A stretch of DNA of 64,000 nt, taken from NCBI GenBank assembly GCA_033065855.1, contig JAVXUO010002977.1:61873-125872 (forward strand), in the 5' to 3' direction. Of this stretch, positions 1 to 13,079 are shown piece by piece. Position numbers and translations under genes: made by a program. Source of the DNA: Escallonia rubra (Eukaryota > Streptophyta > Magnoliopsida > Escalloniales > Escalloniaceae). The notes below the pieces were generated by a model. It did not search any database and was not told where the DNA came from. It saw only the letters and a list, made by a program, of their open reading frames with translations. Positions within the stretch are counted from its first letter, which is position 1. Each line of letters starts with the position of its first letter.

Positions 1-117
1 GAAAGAATAAAGTAGCACTTTTTGTTGGGAAATCTTAGAATCTAATTCGAGCTCTGGAAGAATCCATATATAGATGACTGATTCCCAAGATTGAGGAGAT
101 TAAATTCCTCCCTTATA

Positions 118-712
118 CGTGTAACCCTATACATGATACACTCCCCTTAATCACTACAGAAAACACATCAACCCATCATGAAACCACTTGAACACATCAT
201 GCCGTGCAAATATTTTTGCAATCAATACGCATTTTTTTCTTATAATTTAATTGATAACTTTCTATTTCTTTAGCGAACCTCTATTTTTAGTTAGATCAAA
301 ACACCATTGAAGGAAATAATGGAGTTTTCATGTAGTGGGGTCACTCTCTTTACACTAGCGCCCATATGTGGTTGTCGTCAACCATTTTACTACAACGCCT
401 CCATTATGTAATGACTCGATTGTCCTAAATAATACATCAGTTTTGCATAAATGCACCAACTTAATTATAATCATGTATGCAATGCATTTTCCTTAATCGT
501 TACTAAAAACACATCAACCGAATGAACCCCTAATCCAACCACTTTACAATCTCATCGATGCCAAAATTCTCGCCATTAATAAGTACTAGTTTTATTGTTG
601 TTTAATCAAATCATCCTCCATTTTTTTATTTTTTAAACAAACTAGCATTTTTAATGACACAACAATAACACCATTGAAGGAAATAATGTAGTTGCCAATC
701 AAATGAGATTAT
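118..712. repeat. Diverged direct duplication in intergenic DNA
   Basis: Two similar segments, about 125-340 and 470-700, share the same landmarks in the same order: ACATCAACC after a CCTTAATC block, then ACACCATTGAAGGAAATAAT. They are about 350 bp apart. The copies are clearly diverged and contain no ORF of interest. From 713 to 1201 I see nothing recognisable. Confidence 0.55.
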
Positions 713-1210
713 TCCAAAGACACCAGCTCATCATTCCTTCCATTAAGTTTAGGATGTAAGATATTTTGAACTTTCAATTTCTCAATCAGAATTAACATGG
801 ATTCAAATCAGAGAGAGAATTGTTTCGCACTCAATTTGTGAACCTCGCCTTTATCAAAGGGACACCATCATTGAGCCACACAATTAACATCACTGCTACC
901 ATCATCTTCCATGGACGTCCATAAAATTGTCATCGTCATCACGTCTCACCCTTTCCATCTTCACACGTCTCCCGTAACCTTGGTCGACACACATCCATGT
1001 CACTGGTTTTTATCGATCTCTTCGCTTTCACATTTCACTAACACCACTTCTTTCATTGTCAACAATTAATGTTGCCTCAAAGGTTCGTAGGCCAGCTGTA
1101 TCAAGCGACTAACAAATGAGTCATTTGTTTTTACCTGCATCAAGCAATGCATTTTTTATCCCCTCAATGCAAGTAATAGAGGGGAAAATGAATTGATTAG
1201 TTTTTACTTA

Positions 1211-2528
1211 GGGTTAATCACAGCACAGTCCCTAAGGTTTGGGAATAATTACGTGTGTCCATTAGTTTGGAAAATCAGCACTTATGTTAGTTGACCAAAC
1301 GGAAGTACCCAAATGCATAAGGATTTAGATAAAATGACCATTCTGCCTATGACTTGAAAGGTAAATTCGTTACCATGCCATCCTTCTATATCCCTGATCT
1401 TCAACTTAGGGTTTCAATTACTCTAATTCTAACACTTCTCTGGTTTATTCTCCACTAATTATCACGACAACAATTACCACTATACATAAACCAAAAACCC
1501 ACCATGGCCACAATAACCATCATCCACCAAAGCCAGAATCCATCCACCAAAGTTAATGTTGCCAACACTACCATCTACCAAAGCCAAACCCGCCACGACC
1601 AACTGCATGGTCGCAATTTGCAAATAAAACCACTATCGACAAAGAAATTGTCACAGTTGAATCTAGCCCCTCATCTCATATGATCAGCATTGTCGAACCC
1701 ACCATGATGGCAACTGGGTGGAGTGAAGGTGGGAGAGGGGACAGTGTGGTATGGGGAAGATGGGAGCGACATTGGGGTAGGGGGTGGGTGGGGGTTACGA
1801 CGTGGTGGGGGAAGGGGTGGCGACAAGACAGCTAAATGATTCTCATGTGCATGCGCACGCGTGCGCGTGTGTGGTGGAGGAAGAAAAGAGAGAAAGGGGA
1901 AGAGAGAGAAGGTTGATGAAAGAAGATAGAGAAGGTTGATGAAAGAAGAGAGGTAATAGTGATATAATGGGCACTCACCCATAGGCTCCTACATATCATA
2001 TTACTCACTGACTCATCGTTTCTCCTTTCACAGGTGTCAGATTCTGATCTGCTTCTCCAGGAGGCCAGATCTCTAACATTTGTTGTTGGTCAAGCCAGGA
2101 TTGATGCACACCAAGACTAGCTACATGACATTTTGTTGCAAAAGGATCTATGCTCCTACATCTAAACATCTCCTTTTGAACAATATTGATTAAGTTTATT
2201 AGTCTGTAATTTTAATTGCACTATATGTGTGTGCAAAACTATGGCATGTCATGATGTTCCTTGATTTCATGTGAACGCTAAAACAACGACCTTATCTATG
2301 CTATTCTCACTTTTTATCAAAAAACAATGTTAGGATTGCCATTTTGAAAATACTTATTGATGAAATCATAAAAAAAACATACACTTTTTGGATGGATACC
2401 CAATGGATGGACACAAGTGTTACCTTTTTAACGTTTGTGGTCACGGTCTCTTACCTTTTGAAATTTAGTATTTAGTATCCTTGATTGTAATTCCATCTTA
2501 ACCTCATAAACATGGGTGTAATTAACCA
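1211..2528. mobile_element. MULE-like non-autonomous element with 9-bp TSD
   Basis: The left end reads GGGTTAATCAC and the right end is its imperfect inverse (GTAATTAACC). The flanks carry an identical 9-bp direct repeat, TTTTACTTA (1202-1210 and 2529-2537), which is the target-duplication length of Mutator-like elements. The interior has no transposase. It holds a CT/GA-rich and GGTGGGG-rich core near 1700-1970 including an alternating purine-pyrimidine patch (GCACGCGTGCGCGTGTGTG, 1855-1873). A related element lies at 56535-57500 and shares both the left subterminal stretch (CATTAGTT, then CACTTATGT, then GATCAAACG/GACCAAACG) and the right subterminal stretch. Minus-strand ORFs in the core are low-complexity and are not called. 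Confidence 0.65.
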
Positions 2529-2537
2529 TTTTACTTA

Positions 2538-5500
2538 TGAGAAATAAGCTTAGACTAGTGCACTTCTCAAGTTAAGTCTAATGTCAAGCACATTATAACC
2601 TTAATTAGTATAATCTAATGAAAGGAACATATGAGGTCAAATCATGTGTTCAAGGGGTGACTTGATCAAGTCAACAGCTGATGGCAGGCATTGGGACATG
2701 ATCAGATTCCATGATTACTTTCTTTCGGTCGTGTTCTTGGGGAGAGCAAAACAAACATAACCACAAAACCCAAGATAAGTCTAAGTCCAACAGAACCCTA
2801 GATCATTCTAAGTCGTAGGAAATTCTTTCTACTCCTCTTCTTTATGTGAGGGGTATATTACGTAAGGCTACCAAATATTGCAGCACAACCACGCGAGTCA
2901 GAGCTTTTAACATAGAATTCCCCCAACGTGAAGGGTAAAAAAATCACAAGACCAACTTTAACCTACTTCTATTATATCAACATTAACATGGTTACAATTG
3001 TCTTTAATTTTCCTTTTCTAGACACAACTAGAGCCTTACAATCATCAAGAGTACAATGACAGAACACCACCAACAATGCTTGTCTTCAATCTCATGATAA
3101 TCACCAAAAAATCTTAAGTAAGGTTCAACTTCCACCAAAGTATCCACCAAATTCATCATCAAAATGGAGATTAAATTGAGGTGAACAAATGAAACTTGCC
3201 TAATGTCCTTAAGGATAAACCTGCAGCTGCAACTAGTTTTGGTTTTCTAACAAATATCTCTGAGGCCCATAATGTTATATTCGTTAACATTTCCTTTCAT
3301 AACAAAGCAAAAATAATAATCAATTTATGATATGAAGAACTTGCGATGGAAAGTGACATAAAATGAGGCACTTGGATCGTATTATGACACATCAACACTA
3401 TTGGTATCACGAACAAGAAGGATGTCATCAATATTATCGAATGTGTTCATCTTATTTTGTTTGTTTTTCTCTTCGCCTTTTTTCCTATTCTATTTTTCTT
3501 CCATATTATGCACTTCCTCCTCACGTGCCTTATCTTCCTATGATGACAACACGCAACATTTTTTGGGACTTGGATCTTTTATTCTCATGAGAGTTTCTTC
3601 CATGCCTTTCACTTACATGTGTCTTCTTCCCCTCTAAAGACATATCTAATCCCTTTTCACTGGCTTATTCATTAAAAATAACTATCATTAGTTGTATCCA
3701 TGGTTAGCTTATCATTAGGAGCAAGATCATGTAGTGACCCCATGCGTATCCTTACAGAAGATAAAGAGCTAAGAAGTACGAGACATACACCTCGTCATTA
3801 AGCAGTCACTTCATCATGGTCAACTAATTTACCAAGCAGTGAAAGCCATTCATGTGCTCTGAAATTCTAATCCATTCCATGTATTTCAAATGCTATATTC
3901 TTCAAATGTACTATCTTCATTCAATCATGTCCATCACTCGTACATGGACTCCAAATTATTTTAAAAAACAATAGGCCCTGATGTCATGCACATCATGATG
4001 AAACACATTCAGATCAGACCCACTACCAGAGATGAGCAACAAATTTCACATCCATTGATCCCTTACCTTGTCATTATTTCCACTTGGTTTGGTCGTATCA
4101 CCTTGAATGGCTCATGCAAATCCTTATTATGTAGGATTCCTCCGTATGATGCTTCTATATCAAAAAATTATCAATCTGAATTTAATTGTTACACCCTTAC
4201 CTGCATCCACTATTAATCTGCATAATAAATCACGCCCAACCTAGGCTTTTCATACCACTTGATGGAAAAATATGCCAAACAAACTCAGCGAAAACCTCAA
4301 TAGATTATGCAAGTCCTATGATATCCCCCCCCCCCCCCGCCCTTTCTTTGTGTGATTAGAGTAAGATTAACAGTACGCACCAATAATTGCTGTCAAATAA
4401 TGCACAAACAATCTTGCAAGATAGAATGTTTAATGTGAAAATCCCCTAACCTGAAGGGGAAAAAAAAATCAAAGATACAACTTCAAAATATTTTTACTAT
4501 ATCAGCAATAATGGGTTAAAAAATATCTTCACATTTACTTCTCTAAACACAACTAGAGGCTTACAATCATCAAAAGTATGATGTTGGATCACCACTAATA
4601 AGAACTTGGTCTATGTTGAAACTTATGATCTTTAAGAATAATTAAGTCTATATAAGAGCTCTCTTGCACCAAAAATATCTTTGGAGATATTTTCTCATCG
4701 TGTTTGTTAGCCTTAATAATAACATTTTGATGATAGTTAACATTGACTAAAAAGCTAACCTATGTGTGAGCTTTGAGAGACAAATGTGCACACGGATTTG
4801 GAGCATGATTTTCAGTTGCGTGATTAAGGTGAATTTAGCAAATTGGTCTTCAAATAGCATCAAGACGCACTCAAATGAAAACTTGCTTGTTTCGAAAAGA
4901 AATACCTTTTTTTTTTACCTAGTCTTAGATTGATGCATGAATAAATGTATTTGACTTAGGTTGACCCTAAACCTTAGTGGTTTATTTGGAAAAGTATCTT
5001 GGTCAAAAAGGAGCAGAACATTATAAAAGTATCTATCTAATAGACACCTATAGGTAAATTTATAGTTGCTTGTAATGTAACAGAGGACAATATCTCCATC
5101 TCTTATAGTCGCATGTAAGTTTAACTTACATACTTCTTTAAGTTACCGCTTCTAAACATATTAGCTAGTTTAAGTTACACTTGTCTGTAAGTTACTTTCA
5201 ATCATCTATAAGTCTCAGAGGTGGCACGCTTAATGACTTCTACCTACCTTTACATCGTCATATTTTCTCTTCTTCATAACTAAACAAATTGGAGTGCATG
5301 TATGCACGTAAGAACTTGATTTTAAAGCCTTATTCATTTCTAGAACAAATAGCTCAAAGATTTCACACAAGCTCTCTTAATCTACAGTCAATTTTAAATT
5401 AATTGAAGACAACATTTATTGTGAGCTAAAAATACTTGAGAGATGATTGTAAACGAAGTCCTCAATACATCGATCTCTCGTTGTTCTAGAGCTTCAACTT

Positions 5501-5780
5501 CTACTCATTATCTTCTAGATATTCAATATACACAAATCCTTATTTCAAAAGCTTTGTTTCAAAGCTTGGGGTTGTGATGCAAGACAAGAATCTAGGATTT
5601 AAGCTCACATGTGCTGAAATGGTAGAGCCACTAATCTCAACGAGCAAGACCCGATGATCCTAGCACACCAGTTTTATTTATTTGCTTAAAAAAATGTCCA
5701 AAACCATTTTGCACGTTCCAAAAACTGAGAATTATATCTTTTGATTTCCACTTATTGTTTCTTTCCATTTGCCAATGTGT
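2538..5780. other. Intergenic stretch with two related degenerate repeats
   Basis: No credible gene is visible. Segments at about 2880-3110 and 4380-4610 resemble each other: a CCCC-AACGTGAAGGG-like block, then ACACAACTAGAG, then CTTACAATCATCAA. They look like two decayed copies of one dispersed repeat in the same orientation. A poly-C run is at 4326-4338. Short ORFs at 3363-3640 and 3986-4216 lack domain or compositional support. Confidence 0.4.
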
Positions 5781-5784
5781 TAGT

Positions 5785-6600
5785 ATTTTCAGCAAAGAAA
5801 TAATTTAGTTTTAAGTTAATTTAAGTGTTTCTATCTAGTGAAGGTTTTCTTATACTCAAGGACATGTTTCTTCTTTTTTTTGGCTTTTCCAACATTATTT
5901 GCTTTTTTGTCTTTCCTGGCTCTAGTGGCAAATAATCACTCCATCGAAAAAATTTGTGGCAGTGCAAAAAATCAAGTATTCACAAATACAACTTGTTTAA
6001 GATGCTCTAGCAAAGTTGTCTAAGGAATGGTTGAAGACGAGCAACCTCCTAGAATATTTACTAGTAGGCAACCCCGGTAAATAAGTAGAAAATACGCCCA
6101 AAAGGTTCTAGTGATAATAAGCCCTTGGTCAATGCCCTTGTAAGGTGTAACCACCTGACCAAAACAAGACTATGCATATCACCATAAGAGAGATTATCGA
6201 ATGAAGAGAGATCTTCCTCCATACTTTATTGGATATATTTGAATCAGGGATTTCCTAAGTTGGCTCACAAAAATGGAAAGATTCTTTGATGCTATGCGGA
6301 TTCTAGAAAAAAAAAGGAAAAATGTATGGTACATATAAACTAAAGGTCAGCTTGGTGGAATAACAACAATTAGCACGTACCAACTCCAGAACCCTCCAGA
6401 TTATACGTGGCAAAAGATGAAGATATTGCTTAATGCGAGGTGCTTACCTCCAGAGTATGGGCAAATCATATTCAATCAGTATCAAAATTGTAGGCAAGGA
6501 AGTTGCTTTTTTTAAGCATACACCGATAAGAAGTATTGAAGAAAAAAATAAAAAGAAGAAGAAATAGAAAAGTTGAAGAATTTTGTAAGATTCAACATAT
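5785..6600 (+). pseudogene. Ty3-gypsy gag remnant
   Basis: Reading about 6195-6520 in mixed frames gives the landmarks of the Ty3-gypsy retrotransposon gag domain: a DFL.WL..MERFFD-like block, then W.KMK.LLNAR, then [18 protein letters not shown] near 6410-6505. Stops and frameshifts interrupt it and the zinc knuckle and protease are missing, so it is dead. The leader at 5785-5870 (TTTCAGCA, then TTTTAAGTTAATTT, then GTGAAGGTTT and ACTCAAGGAC) is repeated at 22510-22590 after the Tat-like LTR and PBS. The two stretches may therefore be 5' untranslated regions of related elements. Confidence 0.6.
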
Positions 6601-7690
6601 GGAATCGTCATTCATTAAGTTCGAAGGATGATAATCAGCAAATCCGATTTGAACTATGTCCGACTTGATTCCACAAATGGGGATACGTAAGCAACTAAGT
6701 CACCTTCTAGGCTTGGTCTCCATGGGCACACCCTAGGCTTTGGTTTCATGTTTGGATTTTTGAGCTTATTTACCATTCATTTCTTAGCCCACTCACTGAC
6801 CTACATTATGTCCAATATAAAGTTCTCATGTTATACTTATTCAAGAGAGACAAAGGTTCTCCTACATTTTAATGTGGTGGAAAAAATAATGAAAAATGAG
6901 AATGATATAAAAAAAGATAATGATCCATGAACGTTTCTGAGCTTGTTATATTATGACATGATATGTTCACTTCCCTGTTGGCTTGATTCTGACCCTTCAG
7001 TTCCAGATCTCCCGAACCTAATGTGTTCACCTTTGGTGACCTAATGAGGACCCATTGATTTTCATGACCTATCTGGCGTACACTATTCTGGACTGCAGTT
7101 TGATATATTTTGGCCACCTATTCAGTGATAGTATAAGAAGCCTTATGAACTTATCTCGTGCCTTATGAGCATTTTGTCTCACACTTGATAGTCAGTCACT
7201 CTGGTCCATCCCAATCAGTGTACATTGATCTTTTCACTTATCATGGGTCGAGACCCCATCAACCTCACAAATTATACACTTTCATAGCATGCACATCAGC
7301 CTCACAATTTATACACTACCATTTCCGTACATCCTCAATATCCACCTTTTGGGCCCAACCTTTTCATGGAAGTCTTGAGGATTCAAACTTGAGTTTTTAA
7401 TTTGAGAATTAATTCATTCTGTGAAGTTGCATGACATTTAATGATGAGGGATTGAAAAGTTTCCGATCAAAAAACTTTAGGAGTCTTCCTTCTTTGGATA
7501 GAGATGGACATATCAACTGATTGGGCACCGTTGCCTTAAATTCTAAATGATAAAATGATGTGTGAAAAAGAGAATAGATCTCAAAGTGAATGGTCCATTC
7601 ATCATATCAGGCAATCTAAGTGATTTTCAATCAAACATGCTCTCGACCTATTAAAGGAAATTATCTCTGTCATAGGTTCTTCTTTGTAGG
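6600..7690. other. Degenerate gypsy UTR/LTR-like DNA
   Basis: The stretch at 6645-6700 (a TTTGAACTATGTCCGACTTG block followed by GGATACGTAAGCAACTAAG) matches in order a stretch at 20185-20260 and a shorter one at 22095-22120. I recognise it as a module of Tat/Ogre-type LTR or UTR sequence. No element boundary or ORF can be fixed here. The remainder to 7690 shows nothing definite. Confidence 0.35.
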
Positions 7691-8472
7691 TGTCCTTAGG
7701 GGCTTCCCTTGTGATCCGCCTTCTAGTAGGATTATGTTAGAGTTAACCCTACTTGCATTTTGATCTAAGGCTCCCTATGAGTCCCTTCTTATGATAGTCG
7801 GGCTAGTCTGTCTTCCTCCAGTCTAATACATGGTCAGGCTTGTCCCTATGCATTTCTTCTAAAGGCTTTTTAGGAGTCCCCTCTCATGACAGGCATGATA
7901 GTGTCCGTCTATATGTCCTTCTTATGTTCACCCAGGGGCTCTCTGTGAGTCCCTTCTCAGGACAGTCATGGCAGTGTCTGTTTATCTATATTCTATTTTA
8001 TGGTCAGCCTTGTCCATATGCATTTCGTCTAGAGGCTCCCTAGGAGTCCCTTGTCACTGTAGTCATGATAGAGTATGTCATTTTCCAATTCATTACATAG
8101 TCAGCATTGTCTGCATGCATTTTTAGTCTAGAGGCTCCCTGTTATTCCCCTTTCACGACAGTCAGGATGGTGTATGTCTCTGCGTCCTCCTTGTGTTTAC
8201 GTAGGAGCTTCATACGAGTCTCCTCTTTCGATAGTCAAGATAATGTATGTCTATGCATGCATCGTTGTTTCTACTTAGGGGCTCTCTATGAGTTCACTTT
8301 CATGATAGTCACAACGGCATCTATCTTTTTTCATCAAGTCCATTGCATAGTTAGTTTTATTAGCATTCATTTTGTCTAGGGACTCCTTGTGATTCCCCTT
8401 CTTAAAAGTCAAGGTATCGGCTGCCTTTGTTTGTTCCAATTGATTCTAGGGTCAACATCACCTACATGTATT
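7690..8472 (+). repeat. Degenerate tandem array, left part
   Basis: At least nine copies of a motif of the form GGGCTCCCTNTGAGTCCCTT, then a CATGACAGTCATGATAGTGTC-like block, start near 7699, 7766, 7863, 7936, 8032, 8131, 8206, 8278 and 8378. Spacing is about 70-100 bp. The array stops at the left end of the Sirevirus and resumes at 19424, so it predates that insertion. It sits next to Ty3-gypsy remnants and may be a UTR repeat of such an element. Confidence 0.7.
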
Positions 8473-9721
8473 TTTTGACTTTAAAAGTCAAAGTTATATG
8501 TATTTTGATGATTTCAAGCTTATTGTCTCTAACATTAATCTAACACCATTATTACAAATTTTCAGGACCAATCATAATCAAACAAAACATGGAATATCCC
8601 TTGGTAAAAAAAGTGAACTTGAACGTGGACTGGATCTAGACTTGGGACTTCACTTTATTTTCTCTTGTTGTAATTTTTCTAAGTCTTTCTTAAAGATCTC
8701 CCAGAAAATCAAGTAAAGAACTAAACCAGGAAATTTTCTCTCAAATGAGTTTTCATTCAAATTGATCCTTCAGACTCTTCTTGTCAAGTATTAAAAATAC
8801 TTTTTGGTCGAAGCCAAAGTTTTCAGTCAAAGCAAAAGTTTTCGTTTGAAGCCAAAGTTTTATGTTGAAACCAAAACTTTCGGTCGAAACAAAAGTTTTT
8901 GGTTGAAGCCAAAACTTTCAGTCGAAGCAAAAGTTTTCAGTCGTAGCCAAAGTTTTCTGTCAAAGCCAAAATTTTCAGTCGAAGCCAAACATTTCGGTCA
9001 AAGCAATGTTTCATTCGATTGAAAATGAGTTTTCATTCGACTCAATCCTTTAGTGACTATAAACCGACTCCGCTCTATCATTTCATTCGACCGAAGTCTT
9101 CATAGGTATTTTTCATTTGAATCAATGTTTGTGTCATCCCTTTTCAATGGTCATATTCTCTTCTAGTATAAAAGGGACTCATTGAGCATTTATTGCTAAC
9201 TTCTCCAATCTCTGAAAAATCTCTCTTACTCTTCTCAAAAGACTCTCTCATCTTATTTCATACTTTCAATACTTTTCTTTGAGTGAGTTCATACTTTGAG
9301 AAATTGAGGAGCAAGCTTCTTGGTTTAATTCTTGAAAGGTTTCAGATCTTCCCACCTAAGAAAACTTAGCTTTGTTATATTCATTGTAATATCTACTCGT
9401 AGAGGAGTGTGCATTGTAATTCAATTGTATTCTATTTGTCACCTGTAATTGTTGGAAACCTTGAAGGGTTTTGGATCTATACTGCGGTTTATGCTAGCAC
9501 CCGAAGCTAGCTTCTTAGTGAAAGGCTTGAGTAGGTTTCCCTTGTGTGGAGTGCTCGGGGACTAGACGTAGGCTGGTAGGGCCGAACCGGTATAAATCTC
9601 TGTGTTGATTTATATTTACTGTATATGTTATTACATTGTAAATTAAGTTTTAAATTTCTGCTCCAAGTTGTAAACACTTATTCACTCCCCCCCCCCCCCT
9701 AGGTGTTTTTAGGGACCTACA
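8473..9721 (+). repeat. Sirevirus 5' LTR
   Basis: It matches 18230-19418 over its whole length. It begins TTTTGACTTT where the 3' copy has TGTTGACTTT, so the terminal TG has mutated, and it ends CCTACA. A TATA box (TATAAAAG) is at 9167-9174. Upstream at 8800-9010 are roughly 20-bp repeats containing GTCGAAGCCAAA. A poly-C run is near 9697-9709. Confidence 0.92.
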
Positions 9722-9723
9722 AG

Positions 9724-9735
9724 TGGTATCAGAGC
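9724..9735 (+). other. Primer binding site for initiator Met tRNA
   Basis: TGGTATCAGAGC lies two bases after the 5' LTR and is the complement of the 3' end of plant initiator methionine tRNA, the usual primer of Ty1-copia elements. Confidence 0.93.
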
Positions 9736-9754
9736 CGTGTGCTCTGTTACTTTC

Positions 9755-11598
9755 CTTTTGACCTTACAGTCAAGAGCTAAAGATCTTAACATAGAAGAAG
9801 GTTCGGCAACCACTCGACCACCCTTGTTGACGAACGAAACTACAGTTACTGGAAAAATCGGATTAGGAATTTCCTGAGGAAGGATACTCATGTATGGTAC
9901 GTTGTAGAAAATGGCCTGATTATCCACATGAAGGATGCCCCAGATGGAATCAAGGTTCCCAAGGGAATTCTTGAGATGGACAGTCATGAGGCACACCTCA
10001 TCTTCATGGACAACAGAACAAAGAATATTCTCAGCTGTGGCCTCAACATAAATGAGTATAATCGAGTCTCAGCTTGCGAAACAACTAGAGAGATATGGAA
10101 GCTATTGGAGGTTACTCACGAAGGTACTAACCAGGTAAAAGAAGCAAGATTAACATGTTAGTCCAGCAGTATGAGGCCTTCAAGATGAAGGAAAACGAGT
10201 TTATAAATGAGATGTATTCCAGATTTACTCTCATTATAAATGGACTCAAGCTCTTTTAAAAAACATACCCAGAAAATGAGATTGTAAGGAAAGTCCATAG
10301 ATCTCTTCGCAAGAGATGGGATGCTAAAGTCACAGCCATTCAAGAAACCAAAGAACTGAATATGCTGAAGTTGGAAGAACTGGTGGGATCACTAATGATT
10401 CATGAAATCACGATGAATATTCAGGACGAGGAACAGACCACTTCGAAGAAGTAGAACCTAACTCTCAAAGTTGAGGCCTCTCATGAACCTACGCAGAGCA
10501 GCGATGACTCTGATCTAGACATGGCGTTCATCACTCGCAAGTTCAAGAAGTTCCTTACAAACCGACGAGATGGAAAGGTCAGGAGGAATCAGACAACCCA
10601 ATCACAACAAAGAAACAATGGTGATTGGAATGCAAGAGAAAATCCTGACGCTTCCTATGAATGTGGCAAAACTGGACACATCAAAAAGTATTGCCCGTAG
10701 CTCAAGAATAAATCAACAAGCAGCAGCGGCCGAAACACAAAAGAAAAAATTCAAACCCGGAAAAGCTCTGCTGACTTGGGATGATTCTGACGAAAGTGAT
10801 AAAGAAATGAGCGAAGATGATGATGTAGCTTAGCTATGCTTTATGGCCAAGGATGATTACTCAGATAAGGTAATCACTTCTGAAAATTTTGATTATGATC
10901 AGCTTGAGTTAGCCTTCCTTGAACTTAGTAAAAATAATGAAAACTTAAAACTTAAAAATGTCACCCTGAAAAACAAAGCTCTTTCTTTGATAAACACTGT
11001 GGAAGAGTTGGTAAGTGAAAAGTAGGAACTAGACGAAAAGATTGAGTTTTAAATCACTGAAAACGCTTCTTTAAAAAATGATCTGATTGCTTCTAAAAAG
11101 AAATTTTCCAATTTGTCTTCAGAAATCCAGTCTCTCAAAAGTGTAAAAACTCCTGTGGAAAACGAGCTTTTGAAATCTCAACTGAAAAATATTTCTACAC
11201 AAAAAGAGAATTTAGAAAAAGAAATCGATGATCTGAATCTTACGCTTTCAAAATTTACACAAGGAAGAGAGAATCTGGACATACTTTTAGGAAGACAAAT
11301 ATGTGTTTTTGAAAAAAGTGGAATTGGCTATGATCCTTCAAAGAAGCAAAAGTATTATAAAAATTTCTTTGAAAAAAATCTAGTCTCCTGCTCACCATTC
11401 ACACTATGTACAGTGTGTAATAAGAAAGGGCACTTAGTTAAAAACTGTCCACTTAATGCAACTAGAAATCAACAATCTTTTTCTGCAAATAAGGATAGAG
11501 TGAAGCAAGTTTGGGTGCCAAAATATTGTTTACCTAATCTTCCAGGACCCAAGAAAGTGTGGGTACCTAAAGGGACGAAACCAGAATCTGTTGCTTGA
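9755..11598 (+). pseudogene. Sirevirus gag, disrupted
   Basis: The gag (capsid/nucleocapsid) region is broken into several frames. An open stretch at 9928-10161 and its continuation in another frame (about 10150-10450) give the UBN2-type copia gag domain, including IWKLLEVTHEGTNQVKEA. A first zinc knuckle near 10655-10700 (YECGKTGHIKKYCP) has lost its first cysteine and ends in a TAG. A coiled-coil-like lysine/glutamate-rich stretch follows (10843-11300). An intact CCHC knuckle (CTVCNKKGHLVKNC) lies near 11407-11448. Stops at about 10255, 10453, 10698 and 10831, and a frameshift near 9835, make it non-functional. The second knuckle and long coiled coil fit the enlarged Gag of Sireviruses. Confidence 0.85.
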
Positions 11599-11951
11599 AA
11601 GCAAAGGTGGATCAAAACAAATGTATCCTCGACAGCGGATGCTCAAGGCACATGACAGGTGATCGTTCATTAATTTCTCATATTACTCCAAAATATGGTG
11701 GCCTTGTTACCTTTGAAGACAACTCAAATGGGAGGATCATCGGTAAATGTAAAATTGGTAACAATTCAATCTTCATTGATAATGTATCTTTAGTTGATGG
11801 TTGTATCAGTCAACTAATCGATAGTGGACACAAGATTTATTTTGAAGGTGACCACTGCCTGATCCGTCATGCCTCAGATGGAGGTACTTTGGTCGGTAAG
11901 CGGGATGGTAACATTTACACACTATCTTTCGATGCATTAAATTCTTCTTGA
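11595..11951 (+). pseudogene. Sirevirus protease region
   Basis: This is the aspartic protease that matures the Gag-Pol polyprotein. The ORF carries ILDSGCSRHMTGD near 11625-11665, the copia protease active-site motif with the catalytic DSG intact. It runs into the pre-integrase segment (IGNNSIFIDNVSLVDG) typical of copia pol. The 118-codon frame is open but is separated from gag and integrase by stops, so it is a fragment of a dead polyprotein. Confidence 0.88.
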
Positions 11952-12919
11952 GAAGTATGTATTTCTGTTCAACCAAATGATATTTGGTTGTGGCATCGTA
12001 GATTAAGTCATGTGCATATGGATCTAATCAAGAAACTACTCTCGAAAGAACTTGTTAGAGGCTTACCAAAGTTGAGATTTGCCAAGGATAAAGTTTGTGA
12101 TGCCTGTCAATACGGCAAACAATCAAAAACTTCTTTTCATGCCAAAAATGTTGTTTTCACCTCCCGTCCTCTTCAATTTCTTCATTTAGATCTTTTTGGC
12201 CCCACGAGAAATGCTAGCCTTGGTGAAATTTTTATGCTTTCGTCATTGTTGACGATTTTTCTAGATACACTTGGGTTCTTTTTCTAACTCATAAGGATAA
12301 ACCTTTTGAAAATTTCTTTAACCTTGTAAAGCTTCTGGAAAATAACAAGGAGTTGAAACTTGTGAAAATTCGAAGTGATCATGGTGGCGAATTCAAAAAA
12401 TATTTTATACCTTCCTATGATTTAAAAGGCATTTCTCTTGAATTTTCTACTGCTCGAACTCCCCAACAAAATGGTGTTATAGAGAGAAAGAACGGAACCC
12501 TTCAAGAGATGGCGAGAACAATGCTTCATAAAAATTCTTTGCCAAAATTTTTTTGGGCTAAAGTCGTCAGCACTTCTTGTTACGTATTGAATAGAGTTCT
12601 TATCATACCAATGCTTGATAGAACTCCTTACGAACTTTTCTCGAATCGAAAACTAAAAATTGATTTTTTCAATGTTTTCGGTTGTAAATGTTTTATTTTG
12701 AACAATCCTGAGAACTTGGGTAAGTTTGATGCAAAATCTGACGAGAGAATATTTCTTGGTTATTCCTTAAATAGTAGACCATATAGAGTTTATAATTGTA
12801 GGACTCTTGCAGTTGAAGAATCCATGCATGTTATATTTGAAGAATCTAACGTTGAAAATCCAAGTAAGCATGCAAGTAATGACAGCGAGGAACTCTCCTT
12901 CGACTTAAACAACAAGTGA
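11952..12919 (+). pseudogene. Sirevirus integrase, frameshifted
   Basis: The N-terminal zinc-binding HHCC region is at 11988-12120 (WHRRLSHVH, then CDACQYGKQSKTSF). The catalytic triad is recognisable: Asp in LHLDLFGP (about 12190), Asp in IRSDHGGEF (about 12375), and Glu in PQQNGVIERKNGTL (about 12490). A frameshift between 12230 and 12350 breaks the central part of the core. The downstream frame continues to NNPENLGKFDAKSDERIFLGYS, the conserved copia integrase tail. The DDE residues survive, but the protein cannot be made as one chain. Confidence 0.9.
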
Positions 12920-13079
12920 GGTATTTCCTCAAATAAAGGAGAGTGCTCAACGTCATCTCAAAAAGAAAACACCGAGACTCAACAGCTTCCCAAGAGCTGG
13001 AGATATTCCTCTAGCCACCCGAGGGAGCAAGTAATTGGTAATGCTGAGCGTGGAGTAACAACACGATCTTCGGTAAAAA

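Noticed and set aside
3986..4216. Possible protease or other pol fragment on the minus strand near 3900-4220
   Set aside because: A few residues resemble gypsy protease text, but frames are broken and no conserved motif is intact.
7690..8470. Evenly spaced repeats that could suggest a CRISPR-like array
   Set aside because: Repeat units are diverged, spacing varies from 67 to 100 bp, and the genome is a plant nuclear one; the array is retroelement-associated.
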